64,000 nucleotides of DNA from Flaccisagitta enflata (GCA_965153355.1 OZ231127.1:84382001-84446000); one strand, 5' to 3'; counted from the first letter of the stretch, positions 42,250-54,073 are shown. Numbers and translations are program-made. The notes: generated by a model from the sequence alone, not told the origin.

Positions 42250-42836
42250 GGGTCATCAATCTGGACTGGGAAAAAGTGTTAAGCTTTTGCTCTCAGCTGC
42301 TTCTTCTTACTGGTTTGGAATTTTTTTTCTTTTGTAGTACTATGTTTGACGTTTTTTGTCTCAAAATTTTATTGGTGTGAGTTGAATACTTTGTCCACAA
42401 CATCAATTTGAAGAAAAACAAGCCTTTTCAGATAGAGCTCAAATTAGCCTTAGTTTATCAAAACTGTTTTTCTTGGATTTACTCTTATTTCTCATTGGAT
42501 TGAGCAGCATATGTCAGATTTGTCTTGGTTGAAGATATTTTAATGAATTTTAAAAAACATCATTAAGTTGAGACTATTTTGGCATTTGTAGCTCAATCTG
42601 ATAAAAAAATGAAGGAAAATAGTCTTGATGAATAAAGGATAAATTGAGCTTAAGCCACAAATACTTGTTTTACTTCAAATTGATATTGTGGACAAAATAT
42701 TTGACACAGACCAATGAAATTTTAACACAAAAAACGTCAAACATAGTACCATATAGGAAAATCAATTCCAGGTCCTTGAGAAGAAGCATCTGAGGGTAAA
42801 TGCTTAATACTTTTTCCCAATCCAGATTGATGACCC
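42250..42836. mobile_element. Foldback MITE, 587 bp
   Basis: Termini GGGTCATCAATCTGGA (42250) and TCCAGATTGATGACCC (ending 42836). Arms of about 175 bp continue through ATGTTTGACGTTTTTTGT / ACAAAAAACGTCAAACAT. No clear target-site duplication. Confidence 0.82.
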
Positions 42837-43099
42837 TGTATCCTGACAAGATATGGATCCACCTGGTAGGTATGGAAAAAAAAATCACAATCTCAATCAG
42901 AACATCATCAGGTTGAGCTACAACGATCGTTTTTATTCATTGTAGAAGATATCTTGATAAGCACAAATTGCAATTATCTAAGTTTTTTTTTCAGAGATCA
43001 GAAAATTTCTGCAATTCTTGCCATTGAAATTAATAGTAAAACAGAGACTGACAAATGATAGCAAAGTAAACCAAAATAGAAAGAAGCAGAAACGGAGTT

Positions 43100-43137
43100 A
43101 ACAAGGCCGTACACACGGCAGCATTAGTCGCGGATAT
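43100..43137 (+). mobile_element. Fragment of dispersed hairpin element, subfamily A
   Basis: ACAAGGCCGTACACACGGCA then GCATTAGTCGCGGA. Only the 5' end is present. Confidence 0.6.
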
Positions 43138-43261
43138 CAAATCTTTTCTTCATGTCTTTTCTTTCTAGTTTATTCATTGGCAATATCAAGATTCTCTAAT
43201 GATGAATGAAAACTTTGATAGTGCCTAGACATCCGTTATAATGGGATTTAACTGTATTCAT

Positions 43262-45833
43262 TAGATAGCAGACTCTGCCCCAAATTCAATCTGACAACCC
43301 CAGCCCGATGGTTTTTGCATTCCATATAGTCCAATAGAGGGCCCAGGGCCAATGAACGGGTTTTTGAATGGATTTTGCAACCAGCTCTTTTCAAATTTTG
43401 ATGTGCATAAAGTGGTGGCTGTAGTACAAATCTTGTTTTTAGGTCATTTCAATCTCAAAATTGGGTCACTTGGCCTGAGAAAAAAGACTCAAAATCCATG
43501 AGATTATAAAACTAGAGCTCAAGAGCTAACCAGTGGTGCAATCCGCATGTTTCTATCTTCATTTGTTAAGATTTGAAAGCATTTCAAAGATGAGGCTCAT
43601 GGAGGTAAAATTGCAGCCTCAATTTCAGTGGCAATTTTGACATTTTTCACAGATTTTAACATATTTTGGCTTTGGATAGACCAATTTGCATGAAATTGGT
43701 GACCAAATTAAAGAGTTTTTCCTGCTCTAGCTGATGGTAAATGAATTTTTGATCGACATGACCCCAAATTCTTTTTATTGACTGTAGAAGCAGGTGTAAA
43801 AAAGTCAATTTTTTTGGAAAATTTGTCAACTTTGGACAAAAAATTCACCCGCCTCCAATTTGAAAAATGACCTAAAATCCATGAGCAAAATAAACTACTG
43901 CTCAAGTGCTAACTAGTTGTGCAATCGGCATGTAGTTAAGCTGTGGCATTTAGATTTTACAGTGCTTCAAAGATCAAAGCCTAAATGGCGATTTTCAGTT
44001 ATTTTGGCCATTTCGGCCTCAAAATCGGGCACTTTTGGCTTGGAAATCGAAATAAAAATCCATGAGATTATAAAACTAGAGCAAATTTCATCTTAATTGG
44101 TGGAAAAGTAACTAAGGCCCAAGTTTCTTAAGTTGCATTAAGTTTCAGCAAATTAGGAGGAACTCTCTAAGAAACTTGCAAGATTACTGCATCTCCACAT
44201 GTGTGGTCAGGGAATTTTGTATTCATTTCAGTATTAAATGAAATGACTGAATTTCATGAAGTTTATCAAAAAAAAAAAAAAAAAAAAAAAAAAAAGAAAT
44301 AAATGCTGTATGTTGAACTGGCGTTGTTTCTCTGATAGGTTAGTTTCAGTTGCGTGCTACGGGATACTTTACCCTGCTTTGTTGGCCAGTAGGTTGGTAC
44401 CTCTTTTATGTTTTTACAGTCCCATTTCCAAAAATTTGCTCTAGTTTTATAATCTCATGGATTTTGATTTAAATTTCCAAACCAAAAAAAACTGATTTTG
44501 AGGCCAAAATGGCCAAAATAACTGAAAATCGCCATTTTGGCTTAACCTTTGATCTTTAAAGTACTGTAGAATCTAAATGCCACAGCTTAGCTACATGCCA
44601 AGTGCACCACTAGTTAGCACTTGAGCAGTTGTTTATTTTGCTCATGGATTTTAGGTCATTTTTCAAATTGGAGGCGGGTGAATTTTTTGTCCAAAGTTGA
44701 CAAATTTTCTAAAAAAATGACTTTTTTACATCTGCTTCTACAGTCAATAAAAAGAATTTGGGGTCATGTCGATCAAAAATTCATTTACCATCAGCTAGAG
44801 CAGGAAAGACTCTTTAATTTGGTCACCAATTTCATGCAAATTGGTCTATCCAAAGCCCAAATATGTTGAAATCTGTGAAAAATGTCAAAATTGCCACTGA
44901 AATTGAGGCTGCAATTATACCTCCATGAGCCTCATCTTTGAAATGCTCTCAAATCTTAACAAATGAAGATAGAAACATGCGGATTGCACCACTGGTTAGC
45001 TCTTGAGCTCTAGTTTTATAATCTCATGGATTTTGATTTTGATTTCCAAGCCAAAGGTGCCCGATTTTGAGGCCAAAATGGCCAAAATAACCAAAAATCG
45101 CCATTTTGACTTAACCTTTGATCTATGAAGTTCCGTAAAATCTAAATGCCACAGCTTAGCTACATGCCGATTGCACCACTAGTTAGCACTTGAGCAGTAG
45201 TTTATTTTGCTCATGGATATTAGGTCATTTTTCAAATTAGAGGCTGGTGAATTTTTTGTCCAAAGTTGACAAATTTTCCAAAAAAATTGACTTTTTTACA
45301 CCAGCTTCTATAGTCAATAAAAAAAATTTGGGGTCATATTGATCAAAAATTCATTTACCATCAGCTAGAGCAGGAAAAACTCTTTAATTTGGTCACCAAT
45401 TTCATGCAAATTGGTCTATCCAAAGCCAAAATATGTTGAAATCTGTGAAAAATATCAAAATTGCCACTGAAATTGAAGCTGCAATTTTACCTCCATGAGC
45501 CACATCTTTGAAATGCTCTCAAATCTTAACAAATGAAGATAGAAACATGCGGATTGCACCACTGGTTAGCTCTTGAGCTCTAGTTTTATAATCTCATGGA
45601 TTTTGAGTCTTTTTTCTCAGGCCAAGTGACCCAATTTTGAGATTGAAATGACCTAAAAACAAGATTTGTACTACAGCCACCACTTTATGCGCATCAAAAT
45701 TTGAAAAGAGCTGGTTGCAAAATCCAATCAAAAACCCGTTCATTGGCCCTGGGCCCTCTATTTGACTATATGGAATGCAAAAACCATCGGGCTGGGGTTG
45801 TCAGATTGAATTTGGGGCAGAGTCTGCTATCTA
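43262..45833. mobile_element. Large foldback element with 8-bp target-site duplication (hAT-like)
   Basis: Ends are exact inverted copies: TAGATAGCAGACTCTGCCCC at 43262 and its reverse complement ending at 45833. Both sides carry GTATTCAT (43254-43261 and 45834-45841). The left arm (43262 to about 44085) pairs with the right arm (about 45013-45833), over 820 bp each with about 95% identity by eye. The right side has one extra tandem copy of a 570-bp arm segment (44443-45012). The loop holds a poly(A) run (about 44269-44295) and a decayed reverse A/B-type fragment near 44345. No protein-coding capacity seen. Confidence 0.92.
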
Positions 45834-45853
45834 GTATTCATGGTTTGTATAGA

Positions 45854-45990
45854 AACAAGGCCAAGTAAGCCGATAGGTGTGACGTGTGGATCGTCGAACG
45901 AATGCGTTACCGACCGACCAACCGACCGACCTACCGATCGACCGACCAACGGACACAGCCAGTTATAGAGGTGCTTTGTCGCACCTAGAA
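45854..45990 (+). mobile_element. Dispersed hairpin element, subfamily C
   Basis: ACAAGGCCAAGTAAGCCGAT then AGGTGTGACGTGTGGATCGT, a CCGACCGACCAACC tract, GGACACAGCCAGTTATAG and the hairpin AGGTGC-TTTGTC-GCACCT. It starts 13 bp after the right target duplication of the 43262-45833 foldback. Confidence 0.88.
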
Positions 45991-46049
45991 AATAAACTAG
46001 CAAAACAGGAAATATGAAAAAATAACCCAGTATATGTCACATGAAATGA

Positions 46050-46158
46050 AAAGGGAGGGAAGGAAAGAAAAAGAAATAGAGAGAAAGAAAGAAAGGGGGA
46101 TTAAAAGAAAGAAAGGGCGATATAAAGAAAAATATAAGAAAAGAAAGTAAGAAAAAAG

Positions 46159-46228
<70 letters not shown>

Positions 46229-46330
46229 AGGAAAAAGAAAGAAACAAAAAGAAGGAAACAAAGAAACAAAGATAGAAAGGAAGAAAGACAGAAAGACAGA
46301 AAGACAGAAAGAAAGAAGGAAAAAAGCAAA
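46050..46330. repeat. (GAAA)n microsatellite
   Basis: AAAG units, purest at 46161-46228. Confidence 0.95.
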
Positions 46331-46875
46331 GAAGAAAGTAGACCGAAATTCTAGACCTTTAATTTCTTCTTTTCTTTTTTTTTTTTTGACGCAGCAAACC
46401 TGAATATCTTTAAGGTCTATCATTTCTTTTCCTCGAACGGGCATGTGGTAGAATAACGTGTCTGCGGCGCGCACATTCACACACTGACATGTCCACGTTC
46501 TCTTTAGTGTGCGGGTGCTCTGTGCAGTCGTGCAATCAAATGTGCGTGCATGTGTTACGCAATCACCTGTGCATGTACTACGAAGCATACTTGTGCAATC
46601 AAAATATTTGTTTGTCAAGAATGTGAGAAACCGCATGCATGTGTTCATCGTTCCATGAAGCATGAGTGTGTAAATGTGAGATCTGTTTGTCAAGATTAAG
46701 AGGGAATGGATGTGCATGCATCTGTGCGCACATTCACCTATCCATGTACTCTGAATTAAACGTGCATGTGCAAGAGCAAAATCCGTTTGTCTTGATCGCG
46801 AAAAACCGGATCTGAACGCAATGACGGCTTCCTGGTGGGTGAGTCAATAGAATTACGCACAATTTATGGTATACC
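46331..46875. repeat. Degenerate minisatellite of GTGCATGTG-type units
   Basis: Diverged units with GTGTGCATGCATGTG and ATCTGTTTGTCAAGA recur about every 90 bp from 46480 to 46800. No gene recognised. Confidence 0.5.
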
Positions 46876-46879
46876 GGAG

Positions 46880-46880
46880 A

Positions 46881-46976
<96 letters not shown>
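46880..46976. repeat. (GA)n microsatellite
   Basis: GA tract of about 97 bp. Confidence 0.97.
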
Positions 46977-46979
<3 letters not shown>

Positions 46980-46994
46980 TCAGAGATTCTTTTC

Positions 46995-47345
46995 GTATTC
47001 GAAATTGAATTTCCAAGTGTGGCAAGGAAAATAGATGCCGCCATTTTCGTCCGTCTGTCTGCGTGTCTGTCTGTCTGTCTTTCTGCCTTTCTAACTCTCT
47101 GTCTTTCTGTCTTTCTGTATGTTTTTATTTCTGTCTGACTGACTTTCCAAATGTGGTATGGAAGAAAGATGCCGCTATTTTCGTCCGTAAGTCTGTCCGG
47201 CTGTCTGTCTTTCTGTCTGTTTCTCTGTCTGTCTGTCTGTCCGTCTGTCTGTCTGTCTGGCTGTCTGTCTGTTTCAATTACCCAGTGTGGTATGGAGAAA
47301 TAGTCTTTCCGTCAATTTGTCTGCCTGTCTGCCTTTCTAGATTTT
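46995..47345. repeat. Diverged tandem units with CTGT tracts
   Basis: About three units of roughly 125 bp: CCAAGTGTGGCAAGGAAAAT then AGATGCCGCCATTTTCGTCC, each followed by CTGT repeats. A similar unit recurs at 48449-48480 (CTAAGTTTGGCACAGAAGAA). Confidence 0.7.
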
Positions 47346-47460
47346 CAATGAAGGTAAGATGCCACCGTTTATGTTTGTTTTAAATTCTAAGTTTAAATGC
47401 AAAGTAAAAATTCTATTGTGGTCCATCTATGTGTCTGTGTGTCTGTCTGTCTGCCTGCTT

Positions 47461-47881
47461 TTTTGGGCAGCGGCCCCAAAGGGCCGATGTCCTGTAGGAC
47501 ACAGGGGTGAACCGTTACGTCCGTCTGACATTACGTACGTACGTCCCCCACCCTCCGAAGCTTCTCAAGCCTCTCAGGCCTCAAATCTGGCCTCTCAGGC
47601 CTCAAATCTGGCCTCTCAGGCCTCAAATCCAGCCTCTCAGGCCTCAAATCCAGCCTCTCAGGCCTCAAATCCAGCCTCTCATGCCTCAAATCCAGCCTCT
47701 TGGGCCTCAAATCCAGCCTCTTGGGCCTCAAATCCAGCCTCTTGGGCCTCAAATCCAGCCTCTTGGGCCCTAGATCCAGCCTCTCAGACCTCAAATTCTC
47801 ATTGAATAATATGTCAGACAGACGTAACGGTTCACCCCTGTTTCCTACAGGACATCGGCCCTTTGGGGCCGCTGCCCCAGG
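47461..47881 (+). mobile_element. Family G element with long clean inverted repeats
   Basis: The left end TTTTGGGCAGCGGCCCCAAA then GGGCCGATGTCCTGTAGGAC and GGGGTGAACCGTTACGTC is mirrored at 47820-47879. The interior is a minisatellite of CTCTCAGGCCTCAAATC units. The 3' hairpin part is absent here but is found at 48333. Confidence 0.85.
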
Positions 47882-48332
47882 GGGGGTACGCAGGGTACAT
47901 AAACTGCCGGAAGAATTGGTTCCTCCCCTGACTCCCATAGAATAATGTTTATCTAAGAAAAATCCATGGTTAAATCAATTCTTCCGGCTATAGAAGTTGG
48001 AATAAAGTGAGGTCGAACATGTCAACAAGGAAAGAAAAAAATAATTAGCAGCAATCATCATAACTTTCATCAACAGAGCATTTTGTTGTTCAACGAACTT
48101 AATGCACAGAGTGGTCAATCAACACTTCTCTACTTTTTTCATAGCACTATGACTCACAACCAACGCGAATCATCTGTAATCAAAGACTGGAAACTGACCA
48201 AAGAATTTTCTGATAGTTATTTTCTGATCCATAAAATGAAGCAAAAGGCAACAAGAGATCTCGAATTCAGTCGGTAAAAAATGATGGTACCCTAAAAATG
48301 TCATTTACACATCTAAGGCTACGTTCGTCGTC
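47882..48332. other. Possible insertion between the two parts of a family G element
   Basis: About 450 bp of unique sequence separates the inverted end (47881) from the characteristic 3' hairpin (48333). It contains a 64-codon open frame (48083-48277) of unknown nature and the inverted pair CCGGAAGAATTG / CAATTCTTCCGG (about 47909, 47977). Confidence 0.45.
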
Positions 48333-48430
48333 TGCCGCTGCCCTGCTCTCACTCCATTTCTTCAGCTAATCACTCCAAGCAGGGCATCGGGTACCGCTGA
48401 CCATGTGCAATCCTTGGATGACTTGTTTAT
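48333..48430 (+). mobile_element. Family G element, 3' hairpin end
   Basis: GCCGCTGCCCTGCTCTCACT...CCAAGCAGGGCATCGGGTAC then CGCTGACCATGTGCAATCCT and TGGATGACTTGTT. Nearly identical to the end of the copy at 24575-25153. Confidence 0.82.
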
Positions 48431-48507
48431 CTCTCTGTCAGTCTGGATTTCTAAGTTTGGCACAGAAGAAAGATGCCGCAACTTTTATCAGTCAACAACC
48501 AGATATT

Positions 48508-48549
<42 letters not shown>

Positions 48550-48976
48550 GTTACATATAATAACATATTTTTCAGGGGGTTTCAGATGTACAATCATCAC
48601 TCATTCCATCCGACCAAGGGGGACGACGAAGTATCAATCATGCCTAAGCGAGCACACTAGAAGGTACTGCACAACTATTGAAAAATCGTTATCATTTCCA
48701 TAAGTTTTTAAAAGTTATATCTTTTTTGACAAGAGGCTCACGTGGTCTCCGAATTACTCTTTCTGAGTACTCCTGTGAGCACTCGAAGCAGGGCGGGTTC
48801 TATTTCTAATGATCGATGACTAGATTTTCAGTCGGATGACAGTCAATTTCGAGTCGATGAACTGAGGCTACGAGTGTGGTGACGGGAAAGCAACAGGTGC
48901 TGTGAGAGATCTGTTTTGTATTACATCGATTATCTCATCTCTAGCAGAAATTTCTTCTTCCATTCTGCTCCTATTT

Positions 48977-49156
48977 CTTTTTAGTCGCGTGCACGCGACT
49001 CTACAACCCGCTTTGTCCGTCCATCAGTCACACTTGACTTTTTTTTATGATTTTATTTTTTTGACCTCACTGCTCCTGCCCAAATGATCTGGTGACCTCA
49101 AATATGGCCCCTGCCCACCCGCACGCGACTTCGGTAACTGTGTATCCGGCCTTTTA
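48977..49156 (-). mobile_element. Dispersed hairpin element, subfamily A, reverse, complete
   Basis: Begins TTTTTAGTCGCGTGCACGCG then ACTCTACAACCCGCTTTGTC, with a perfect 18-bp palindrome as the terminal hairpin. It continues GCTCCTGCCCAAATGATCTG, CCCACCCGCACGCGACTTCG and ends TGTGTATCCGGCCTT. Confidence 0.88.
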
Positions 49157-49246
49157 TTAATACGCGCTGGATATTTACTCCAGTAAAAACTGTTTCGATT
49201 AAAGTTTTTTCTTTGTTCACTTTTTTCCATTTCCTCCTAAAAACTA

Positions 49247-49918
49247 CAGTAGATCTCTTTCTAGACTTGAGATAACGGGGGCAAGCATTGTAGAAAAATA
49301 AATGAAGCTAAGGAAGTGATGTTTGAAACAAAGATTGATAAAGGGATGCTTTATTGCCCATGATAGCTGGTTGCCATGGAAAGTATTTTCGCTAAAATGT
49401 CAATATTTTGAGAAATTTTTGCTTTGTCCGTCCGTCGGTCGGTCGGTCGGTCGGTCCGTCGGTCGGTCCGTCGGTCCGTCCGTAACCATCGAGTCAAAAA
49501 GTGGGAAAACGCGCATTTCCGCTCCTGCCCACCCGTCCGCAACTGATGGCCGTGTATCCGGCCTTGTTTAAAATCAAATTTGCTACTTCTTTCCCACAGT
49601 ATGTTCTGTAAGAATGTCGCTCGTTTAACGGTTGCTAGGGGTTGTCACAAATAAATACGCTCCCAAGCAACGGCCAAACGAGCAACATTCTCTCAGAACA
49701 TACTGTGGGAAAGTTGTAGCAAATTTGATTTTAAGCAATGTACCTTAAAAAAGTCTGTCAAAATATTGATATTTTAGCAAGTATACATGGAAATGTGTTT
49801 CCATGGCAATCAGCAAGCATCCTTTAATTAGTCTATGATCCAAATATCGCTCCCCTACCTTCACTTGTCTTTCCACAATGCTTGCCCCCGTTTCGTCAAG
49901 TCTAGACGAGATCTACTG
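49247..49918. mobile_element. TA-flanked MITE with CAGTAGATCTC ends and nested insertions
   Basis: Termini TA-CAGTAGATCTC (49245) and GAGATCTACTG-TA (ending 49920). Arms continue through TCTAGACTTGA and CGGGGGCAAGCATTGT. A reverse subfamily-B fragment (about 49420-49567, including CGCGCATTTCCGCTCCTGCC) is inserted in the middle. It is followed by a 165-bp palindrome (49568-49733) with AAAATCAAATTTGCTAC at one end and its inverse at the other. Confidence 0.82.
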
Positions 49919-50500
49919 TATTTATTATCTCTTTTTCTCTAACTAAGGTCAGAGTCGCCTGATCGTGCCTGTTGTTTCATTTTCATTTTACATCCAAAGA
50001 CGCAAACAATTGCTCCTGATCTGCTGCTGAATTAAATCCACATATCAAAGACATGGTTCAACCAACCCCCCCCATAGTTTGTGATTTGCTTCTGTTAATC
50101 TTCGTTGTTTATTTGTCTATGCCGCTTCCACCGCTTCCACTTCTGCTTACGCTTCCATTTTACAGTTAAAATACTAGTAGCTATCCCACCCTCCAAAATG
50201 GAAGCGGTCAACCGCTTCCACATCCCTAAATTACGATTTACGAATTCAAAAATCATCGAGGAGTTGATAAAAAAAAAGAAAAAAAAAACAAGAAGAAAAC
50301 TCATTGAACCTTCAAACAGGAAGGAATATTGCCAAATTGCAACCTAGACGCCAATTCAAATTGATGCCATTTTCCTCTTTTAATTTGCAGGGCCCGTGTG
50401 GAGTTTTATTCACCGGAAAACACCTCGGAAGTGATTCGTCCACAAAGGTTCGGCTGCTGAGCGCCGTGTGGCTTATATCATTAGATATCATCGCTCAAAA

Positions 50501-50635
50501 ATGGCTTCCGTCTTTTATTCATTGTTTTGTTTGTCGCTGGCGGCTGCGGCGGCGGCGGAAGCGGCTGCGACAGCGGTGGAAGCGGCATCTGGCGACCGAA
50601 GCGAGGCTTATTTTGAATCACTTCGAGGACAAAAG
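50501..50635 (+). CDS. Possible first exon with signal-peptide-like N-terminus
   Basis: ATG at 50501 opens a 45-codon frame starting MASVFYSLFCLSLAAAAAAE and ending in ...ESLRGQK just before AAAAG|GTGGGT, a possible phase-0 donor. The hydrophobic, alanine-rich start resembles a signal peptide. The nearest downstream acceptor with matching phase is at 53963, where the frame reads SDAPPAKCPVDAVEAEL and resembles repeats of the next gene. There is no homology evidence; a GCGGCGGCGGAAGC tract alone could produce this frame by chance. Confidence 0.25.
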
Positions 50636-50779
50636 GTGGGTTTTTAAATTTGAAAATTTGAAATGCCATAAATCTACGCGAGAGCCAACAAAAAAATGAT
50701 AATGATATCCAGACGAAGTAACATCCATAATGAAAGAAAAAAAACCGGAATAGCAAAATATCAGAAGGTTTAGAAAAAA

Positions 50780-50990
50780 ACAAGGCCAACCCTTATGAGT
50801 CACGTGCGAGACTTACATAATTACTTAAAATGACTTAGAATGACTTAGAGTGACTTAGTATATACTCCTAATTGACTTAAAATGACTTAAGGAAATAAAA
50901 TTGATAAAAAAAGTAAAAGTGTGACGGACCAACAGACAGACCAACCGACCAGCCGACGGACGGACGGACAAAGCGAGGTGTAGAGTCAGT
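50780..50990 (+). mobile_element. Dispersed hairpin element, subfamily D, 3' end lost
   Basis: ACAAGGCCAACCCTTATGAG then TCACGTGCGAGACTTACATA, GACTTAAAATGA units, AAAGTGTGACGGACCAACAG, GGACAAAGCGAGGTGTAGAG. The terminal hairpin is replaced by TCAGTAGTAAGG. A further decayed fragment lies at 53628-53690. Confidence 0.82.
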
Positions 50991-50999
50991 AGTAAGGAA

Positions 51000-51825
51000 A
51001 ATTGTGATAAGTGGCAGTTATCCTATAGCGGTCAAACTCATGAGGCTCTGAAAACGTGGAGAAATACCCTCTACTATTACCATTTCCTAACAAAGAAATA
51101 ACTACGAGCTAGCTAAAGATGACCGCTCCTGCCCAAAGTCTCCTGCCCATAATCTAGTGGTCAAGCCTTTTGCAAGGCCAATAAGGAGGAGGAGGAGGAG
51201 CTCCGGCCAATTTGCAAAAGAGAACGCGCAACGAGTTGCAGAGGATTTCCAGTGCAGAATGTAGAATTTCAGGCCTCAAAATTTCTACTTCGAATTAAAG
51301 TCGGGAGAGAGAGAGCAAATTTGAAAGAGAAAGAAGGCAGAGAGTTTCAGCAGACGGGGAATCCTACGTTTTCGGCGAGGAGGAGCGAAGAAGAAGAAGA
51401 AGAGTAGAGAAGAGAGGAGGAGAGAAGAGAATGAATGAAAGGATTTCTGCTGATGGACTAGCTACAAATACGATTTCGTGAGAGAAGGAAGAAGCAAGGC
51501 AATTTTCTACCATTTGAGTTGAAGTTGGAAGGAGGTTATGAAAGAAAGAAAGATATGAAACCTAAAAGCAAAGTAAGTAAAGAAACCAAGAAGGAATATA
51601 GAAAAACCTTTGAGGGAAGAGATGAAAAAAAGGAAGAAAGGAAAGAAAATGACGAGAAATGAGGCCTTTATATGCTCAAAATGGTTTTGGTGGGTAGAAA
51701 TGAGGCTTTTATAGATGTCAAAATGGGAAGCAATAAAAAACCAATGGAGGAATACAAGAGTTAAGTGGGTACTTTTGAGGTTTTCTATAGGTACAAATGA
51801 GGTTTTTATATGTGACAAGAAAGGT
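51000..51825. other. Purine-rich spacer, no gene seen
   Basis: AGGAGGAGG and AGAAGAAGA runs around 51187-51425. No exon recognised. Confidence 0.4.
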
Positions 51826-52025
51826 TTTGGATTGGTAGAAATTAGGCTTTGCATGGTGGAAATTAGGCTTTGCATGGTAGAAATAAGGCTTTTACATGGT
51901 AGAAATAAGGTTTTATATGGTAGAAATTTGGATTTAGATGGTGGAAATTTGGTTTTAGATGGTGGAAATTTGGTTTTAATTGGTGGAAAATTGGTTTTTA
52001 TGGTAGAAATTAGGTTTTGTGTAGT
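51826..52025. repeat. Minisatellite of about 18 bp
   Basis: Units around GGTAGAAATTAGGCTTT / GGTGGAAATTTGGTTTTA, about eleven copies. Confidence 0.85.
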
Positions 52026-52257
52026 AAAGAGAAGAAAAAGTGAAAATTTTTTTCACTAAAAAAAGAATAAAGAATAGGAAATGAAAGAAGAAGATTTTGA
52101 AATGGTTGAAATAAAAATAAGAGAGGTAAGGATTTGAGACAAAGGTATGAGATAGCAATTTGAAAAAGGTAGTAGGGTTTTGAGGTTTGATAATGAATAG
52201 AAAATGTAGAAGTAGACTGTATAGTTGTAGAGGTTGTGATGTGAAAGGTCTAGAGCG

Positions 52258-52342
52258 CGGTGACAGATGACACATGACAGATGACTGATGACAGATGGTA
52301 TGCAGTGACAGATGACAGATGACAGATGACAGATGACAAATG
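52258..52342. repeat. (GACAGAT)n short tandem
   Basis: Seven- to ten-base units TGACAGATGA. Confidence 0.8.
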
Positions 52343-52880
52343 AGGAGGAGGAGTTAAGGATGAATATTGGGCGCGTGAAAAGGAGGAAGAGAAGTGACGC
52401 GTGAATGCGGAAGAGGAAGAAGAAAAACCCATAATAGAAAGAAATAGGAAAAGGAAGAGAAGAAAGAAATGGAGGAAAGGAGGAAAGAAAGAAAAAAAAA
52501 TCGCGTCATAATTGAGGAAAGGGGAAAAGGAAGAGAAAAAGAGGAAGAGAAATGAGGAGGATAAAGGAGGAAGAGAAGCAAAATAAAGGAAAGATATGGA
52601 GGTGGAAGAGGAAGATAAAACAATTGAAATATATAATAGGAAACTTTTAGAAATTTTCATTAGAATCATGGATGAAAGTTAAAAGCAATTTTATTCGAGT
52701 AAATGCCATAAATATCCACCTGGTAGCCTCCTGATTTGTATGGTAGCCTCGGCTTGTGGTCAGCAATAGATAAATACTCGAAATAATAATTTTTCTTAGA
52801 ATTTTAAACCCAGCCTTAGGATTTCCTACTTTTTTGGATTTTTTTGAAAATTGATTTGAAGTTTTCTAAATTCAGGCCTA
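52343..52880. other. Purine-rich spacer, no gene seen
   Basis: GGAAGAGAAGAAAG-type sequence then AT-rich sequence. Nothing recognised. Confidence 0.4.
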
Positions 52881-53400
52881 GGACCCTCTACTTTTACCAA
52901 AATTTTAAAATGAAGTTTTATTATGAAGGTTTCCTAAAACCTGGCTAAGGACCTCTACTTTTACTGAAATTTTAAAATGAAGTTTTTATTATGAAGGTTT
53001 CCTAAAACCAGGCTAAGGACCTTCTACTTTTACGATTTTTAAAGTTGCTTTAAAGTTGCTTAAAAATTGCTTTAAAGTTTCCCAAACCCAGCTGCTGGAC
53101 CCTCTACTTTTACAATTTTTAAAGTTGTTTTAAAGTTGCTTAAAAGTTGCTTTAAAGTTTCCCAAACCCAGCTGATGGACCCCCTACTTTTACGATTTTT
53201 AAAGTTGCTTTAAGTTGCTTAAAAAATTGCTTTAAAGTTTTCCAAACCCAGCTGCTGGACCCTCTACTTTTACGATTTTTAAAGTTAATTTAAAGTTGCT
53301 TAAAAGTTGCTTTAAAGCTTCCCAAACCCAGCTGCTGGACCCTCTACTTTTACGATTTTTAAAGTTGCTTTAAAGTTGCTTCAAAGTTTCCCAAAACTAG
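52881..53400. repeat. 80-bp minisatellite, about six units
   Basis: GGACCCTCTACTTTTAC recurs at about 53097, 53177, 53258 and 53337. Each unit includes TTTTTAAAGTTGCTTTAAAG and CCCAAACCCAGCTGCT. It lies directly upstream of the gene island. Confidence 0.88.
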
Positions 53401-53693
53401 TGGATAGACCTACTACTTGTAAGATTTGTGGGTGTGAGTTAATGGATATAGGACTCCTGCAAGCAGCATTATTGATGTACACAAGGAGGAAAAGTATTTA
53501 GCCACAGATACAGTTATAAACTATGTTTAAGCCTTAGGGTTGTATAAGGGTTACCTTTAGGGTAACAAGGCAGTTGGCCTTCATAAATAGATAGGCAGTT
53601 CGGTTTGGAAGAAGATAGATCAAGGAGCAACAAGGACAACACCTATAAGTAGTGTGTGAGAGTTACATGATGACTTAGAATAAGTAAGAATCC

Positions 53694-53963
53694 AAATTTG
53701 ATGCAGCAATTATAATGCTATAATCCTACAAGTTTTAATTAAGCTTTGATTGAATCTATTGTACATTTTTAAGGTATGAAATGTGATGTTTTAAGACTTC
53801 AATTATGTGATTAAATGCTGGAATTAGGTTGATAAACAATGTTATGAAGATATGAAATCAAAACTTGCCTAGACACACTTGTTTTGGTTTTATCCCAAGC
53901 GAGGGTTAAAAGCAAAAGATTATCATCTAAAAGGCCATAAAGAAGAATTTAAACCAACTTCAG
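53694..53963 (+). repeat. Long direct repeat, left copy
   Basis: About 270 bp from AAATTTGATGCAGCAATTAT to ACCAACTTCAG, roughly 90% identical to 56993-57260. The two copies flank the three-exon gene. It ends in CAG directly before sequence that reads in frame as diverged N-terminal repeats of that gene. Confidence 0.9.
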
Positions 53964-54073
53964 TCGGATGCTCCTCCTGCCAAATGTCCAGTGGATGCGG
54001 TGGAAGCGGAATTGAAAGCGGACGTTGAAGGCTCCATCCCCTCGGAGTTGAATGCATTTGTGCCAACTCTCTG

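Noticed and set aside
48545-48665. Small exon after ATATTTTTCAG with frame FQMYNHHSFHPTKG
   Set aside because: The acceptor is plausible, but no partner exon, homology or clear gene context could be found.
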